6,858 nucleotides of DNA from Rhodoferax sp. (GTDB taxonomy: Bacteria > Pseudomonadota > Gammaproteobacteria > Burkholderiales > Burkholderiaceae). Made by a program: the position numbers and the translations under genes. This document shows positions 4,302-6,858 of the stretch, piece after piece (the stretch's first letter is position 1; each line of letters opens with the position of its first letter). A model generated the notes under the pieces. That model did no database searches, was not told the origin of the DNA, and was given only the letters and a program-made list of their open reading frames with translations. Where the stretch lies: assembly GCA_028292075.1 (NCBI GenBank), contig JAQGNA010000400.1, positions 1 through 6,858 on the forward strand. The letters are read 5' to 3'.

Positions 4302-5926
4302 TGCGCCTGAGGCGCCGCCACAGGCACCGAAGCCGTTGAAGCGCGTACCGTGGCCTTTTCCAGCGCCTCGCGCGGCTTCAGGCCGAGACGGGCAGGCGAG
4401 AGGTACTGCGTGAGGTAGATGTCGAACGGCATCGTGTCGCCGTCCTCGATCGCCTTTTGCTCCTGCAGCGACCTGACCGTCATGGCTTCGAACCGCGCCT
4501 GCTGGGCGGCGTCGAGTGGCTCGGCCAGCAGCGCCTCGCGGGTGGCCTGTGCGCGGGTCCGCGTGTAGTCGATGAACGAGCCGCCATGGTCGGCCTGCAT
4601 GGCCTTCAACACGCGTGCGGACGCCAGGCTGTCGGGGTCGTGGAGCGCGGCCACCGCAGCCCGCACCGCCTCGGTGTAGGCAGTGCCACCATGGGCCGCA
4701 TCGAGCGCCGCCGCGATGGGTGCGCACTCGGCCACCAGGGCCTGGCCCCAGTCGGTCAGCGTGATTTCCTCGGCGCCGCGCTCCAGCTTGAGCCCCGGCT
4801 CGCGGCCGCGCGCGGCCACCCGGTGCTGGTTGCGCGCGAGCGCAGCAATTTCTTCCGGTGAATCGGGCGGGCTGTCGGACAGCAGGCAGTGCAACAGGAA
4901 CACATCGATGAAGCGCATGGTCTGCGCATTGATGCCGATGGGTTCGAAAGGATCGAGGTCGAGCAGGCGCACTTCCACGTATTCGACGCCGCGCTCGCGC
5001 AATGCATGCAGAGGGCGTTCGCCGGGGAAGATCACCCGCTTCGGGCGGATCGTTCCGTAGAACTCGTTCTCGATCTGCAGCAGCGTGGTGCCGAGCTGGT
5101 TGTAGTCGCCACCCGGGTTGCGCACGCCCACCTTGGCATAGGCCGGATAGGGCCGCGTCAGGGCTTCCTGCAAAGAGGCGCCGTAGCCGTCGAGGCTGTT
5201 GTAGCTCACGGCCAGCGAGGCCTGCGCATCGCTCTGGTAGCCGAGCCGCCCCATCCGCAGCGAGGTGCCGTGCGGCATGTACATCGTGCGGTCGTTCAGG
5301 GGCTGCAGTTCGTGGTCGCGCCCGGCCACGAAGCTCGAGCACACCGCCGGCGAGGCGCCGAACAGGTACAGCAGCAGGAAGGCATGGCGGCGAAAGTTCC
5401 GGATGAGAGAGAAGTAGTCTTCGCTCGACACGCCGGGCAGCGACCAGTTGTAGTGGATCCCCGAAATGGTCTGCATGCGGCGGCCATAGCGGTGGCCCAG
5501 GCCCATCCGGTACACGCTCTTGGCGCGACCCACGTTCGAGCTGCCGTAGCGGCCCAGCGGAATCGTTTCGTCGGTCGGCAGACCGCAGGGCATGCTCGAC
5601 ACCCAAAGCATTTCGTCGCCCTCGGCGGCCAGGGCACGGTAGGTGAACTGGTGCACTTCCTTCAGTTCGGTCAGGCAGGCCTCGACGTCCTGGTGCACGC
5701 CGGTGATCAGCTCCACCTGCGACTCGCTGAAGTCGGTGGTGATGTTCGGATGGGTCAGCGCCGAGCCAAGTGCCGCGGGGTGCGGCGTCAGCGCCAGGCT
5801 GCCATCGGGCTTGGCCCGCAGGCTCTCTTTCTCGATGCCCCGGCGGATGCCCTTCAACGTGTCGGGCGCAAGGGCGTCGATGCGCTGCTGCAGGTAGGCG
5901 CTGGCGGGCGCGTCGGGACGGTTCAT
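4298..5926 (-). CDS. gshA: Glutamate-cysteine ligase (gamma-glutamylcysteine synthetase), E. coli type
   Basis: A 542-residue cytoplasmic enzyme that joins L-glutamate and L-cysteine with ATP to give gamma-glutamylcysteine, the first and usually rate-limiting step of glutathione synthesis. It belongs to the E. coli-type (class I) family: GIRRGIEKESLR (26-37) and ALTHPNITTDFSESQVELIT (56-75) parallel the E. coli N-terminal acidic, metal/ATP-binding segments. YRMGLGHRYG (139-148), QTISGIHYNWS (152-162), QIENEFY (284-290) and RGVEYVEVRLLDLDPFEPIG (312-331) are further family signatures. E. coli GshA is 518 residues, so the length is normal, with a slightly extended Ala/Val/Pro-rich C-terminus. 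The ATG on the minus strand at 5926 gives the natural N-terminus; AGAGG about 10 bases upstream is a modest ribosome binding site. It is monocistronic or read from the SDR gene 171 bases upstream. In E. coli the enzyme is feedback-inhibited by glutathione; whether that holds here is unknown. Confidence 0.96.
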   Translation of the reverse strand: MNRPDAPASAYLQQRIDALAPDTLKGIRRGIEKESLRAKPDGSLALTPHPAALGSALTHPNITTDFSESQVELITGVHQDVEACLTELKEVHQFTYRALAAEGDEMLWVSSMPCGLPTDETIPLGRYGSSNVGRAKSVYRMGLGHRYGRRMQTISGIHYNWSLPGVSSEDYFSLIRNFRRHAFLLLYLFGASPAVCSSFVAGRDHELQPLNDRTMYMPHGTSLRMGRLGYQSDAQASLAVSYNSLDGYGASLQEALTRPYPAYAKVGVRNPGGDYNQLGTTLLQIENEFYGTIRPKRVIFPGERPLHALRERGVEYVEVRLLDLDPFEPIGINAQTMRFIDVFLLHCLLSDSPPDSPEEIAALARNQHRVAARGREPGLKLERGAEEITLTDWGQALVAECAPIAAALDAAHGGTAYTEAVRAAVAALHDPDSLASARVLKAMQADHGGSFIDYTRTRAQATREALLAEPLDAAQQARFEAMTVRSLQEQKAIEDGDTMPFDIYLTQYLSPARLGLKPREALEKATVRASTASVPVAAPQAH

Positions 5927-6043
5927 CTTGTTCTGGCCTCTGGTCTGGATGGCCGGGAAGTTAACACAGGCGCGCGCCGCCTGCTGCGGACCGCCAAGGC
6001 GCCCCGCAAGCCATCAGACCGATGTCGGCAGCCACTGCAGACC

Positions 6044-6079
6044 AGCCGCTGATCGGCTAGGCGCGAAGAACCACGCGCC
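6044..6079 (-). terminator. Two adjacent hairpins after the SDR gene
   Basis: Read on the minus strand after the SDR stop, GGCGCG pairs with CGCGCC (6079-6060) around an 8-base loop. Immediately beyond, AGCCG pairs with CGGCT (6058-6044) around a 5-base loop. No T-run follows either. They could separate SDR transcription from gshA, or merely reflect GC-rich noncoding DNA. The rest of the gap (5927-6043 and 6080-6097) shows no clear promoter for gshA. Confidence 0.3.
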
Positions 6080-6097
6080 CGGCATTGCCCGTGCCGC

Positions 6098-6858
6098 TCA
6101 GGTTTTGGACGCAGTTCCCGGCTCGGCCATCTTGCGGTGCTGCTCCGCCAGCATCTGCGACGGCGTGACCTTCGCCATGGCCACCTGCAGCTTGTTCTTG
6201 AGACCTGCCACCACGTCGGCCTCGCCGGCCATCATGGCCTCGAAGCCCGCCTTGGCAACGTCGGCGGGGTCGTCCTTCTTGTCCACACCCATCTTGGTGT
6301 CGAGCAGGTCGGCGCGGGCGAAGAACTCGGTGTCGGTCGGCCCGGGCATGAGCAGCGTGACCGTGACGCCGCTGTCCTTCAGCTCGTTGCGCAGCGCGGC
6401 GGCAAACGAATCGACGAACGCCTTGCTCGCGTTGTAGACCGCCTGAAAACTGCCCGGCAGGAAGCCGGCGATCGAACCGGTGATCAGCACCCGCCCATGG
6501 CCGCGCGTGTGCATGCCGGTCAGCGCGCGCTGCAGCAGGTAGAGCGTGCCGGTGATGTTGGTGTCGATCACATGCTGCACCTCGGCGAAGTCCTGCTCCA
6601 GAAAGCCCTTGCCCAGGCCGTGGCCGGCATTGGCCAACAGCGCGTCGATGGGCCGCCCGCCCACCGCGGCCAGCAGCTGGTCGATGCCGTCGCGGCTGGC
6701 GAGTTCGGCCTGCACCGCCGTGACCTCAGCGCCGAGCGAGCGAAAGTCAGCCACCGCTTCCTCCAGCGGCTGGTCGGCGGCAACGACCAGGTCGAAGCCG
6801 TTCTCGACACAGCACTTTGCCAGCTGGTAGCCAATGCCCGAGGACGCACCCGTCACCA
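6098..6858 (-). CDS. SDR-family NAD(P)-dependent oxidoreductase (N-terminus cut by window edge)
   Basis: A classical short-chain dehydrogenase/reductase with a Rossmann fold. Numbering from the first whole codon in the window (GTG at 6856, read as Val and probably internal), the cofactor motif TGASSGIG is at 2-9, NAG at 76-78, a structural Asn at 100 (DTNITG), the catalytic Ser at 128 (ITGSIAG), and Tyr141 and Lys145 in YNASK. The PGPTDTEF loop is at 171-178. The catalytic tetrad is thus complete. Normally a few to about ten residues precede TGxxxGxG, so only a short N-terminus is missing and the start lies beyond the right edge. The C-terminal part (about 195-240, DPADVAKAGFEAMMAGEADVV and following) resembles SDRs annotated broadly as fatty-acyl or ketone reductases, but substrate cannot be inferred. 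It is followed by gshA on the same strand after 171 bases. Confidence 0.9.
   Translation of the reverse strand, partial: VTGASSGIGYQLAKCCVENGFDLVVAADQPLEEAVADFRSLGAEVTAVQAELASRDGIDQLLAAVGGRPIDALLANAGHGLGKGFLEQDFAEVQHVIDTNITGTLYLLQRALTGMHTRGHGRVLITGSIAGFLPGSFQAVYNASKAFVDSFAAALRNELKDSGVTVTLLMPGPTDTEFFARADLLDTKMGVDKKDDPADVAKAGFEAMMAGEADVVAGLKNKLQVAMAKVTPSQMLAEQHRKMAEPGTASKT

Noticed and set aside
3690..5606. 638-codon open frame on the minus strand crossing the lipoprotein gene, the small cysteine-motif gene and gshA
   Set aside because: It overlaps three supported genes in other frames, and its Arg/Pro/Ala/Gly-rich translation is typical of out-of-frame GC-rich sequence.
4889..6052. 387-codon open frame on the plus strand opposite gshA
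   Set aside because: This is an antisense shadow; the gshA reading on the minus strand has family motifs throughout, and this frame has none.

Overview
The window is GC-rich (coding stretches well above 60% GC) and reads as ordinary chromosome from a betaproteobacterium of the order Burkholderiales, most likely the family Comamonadaceae. Support comes from the E. coli-type glutamate-cysteine ligase, the HPF/RaiA-family protein, the META plus DUF4377 lipoprotein and the small CC-x3-C-x2-C 'oxidoreductase-like' protein. The genus is not determined, and the lineage call is by recognition, not by a search.

Layout, left to right. Bases 1-447 (+) hold the 3' end of an alanine-rich helical protein, possibly phasin-like. 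Bases 683-1690 (+) encode the circularly permuted ribosome-assembly GTPase RbgA/YlqF. Bases 1885-2253 (+) encode a ribosome-hibernation (HPF/RaiA family) protein, preceded by a leader with a terminator-like hairpin. Bases 2423-2650 (+) encode a 75-residue protein with two membrane segments and no recognised function. Bases 2651-3042 carry no gene and are strikingly AT-rich. Bases 3043-4002 (+) encode a META-DUF4377 lipoprotein whose stop overlaps the TTG start of a small cysteine-motif protein (3999-4241). Facing these on the minus strand are gshA (5926-4298) and, at the right edge, an SDR oxidoreductase lacking its N-terminus (6858-6098).

Most genes are housekeeping or stress-linked: ribosome assembly and hibernation, glutathione synthesis, and an envelope lipoprotein of a heat-shock-associated domain family. 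There is no sign of a mobile element, phage, CRISPR array, tRNA or rRNA gene.

The most interesting part is the gene-free 392-base island. It is about 46% GC (2701-3000) and contains two diverged direct repeats of about 90-97 bases, offset by exactly 146 bases. Each repeat carries one perfect consensus DnaA box (TGTGGATAA, the complement of TTATCCACA) and, 12 bases upstream in the same orientation, one degenerate box-like 9-mer. A nested inverted repeat lies between the two copies. The arrangement looks like a replication-origin fragment, a DnaA-titrating or reactivating site, or a DnaA-controlled promoter region. No dnaA, dnaN, gyrB or rpmH gene is in the window, so the origin reading is unproven.
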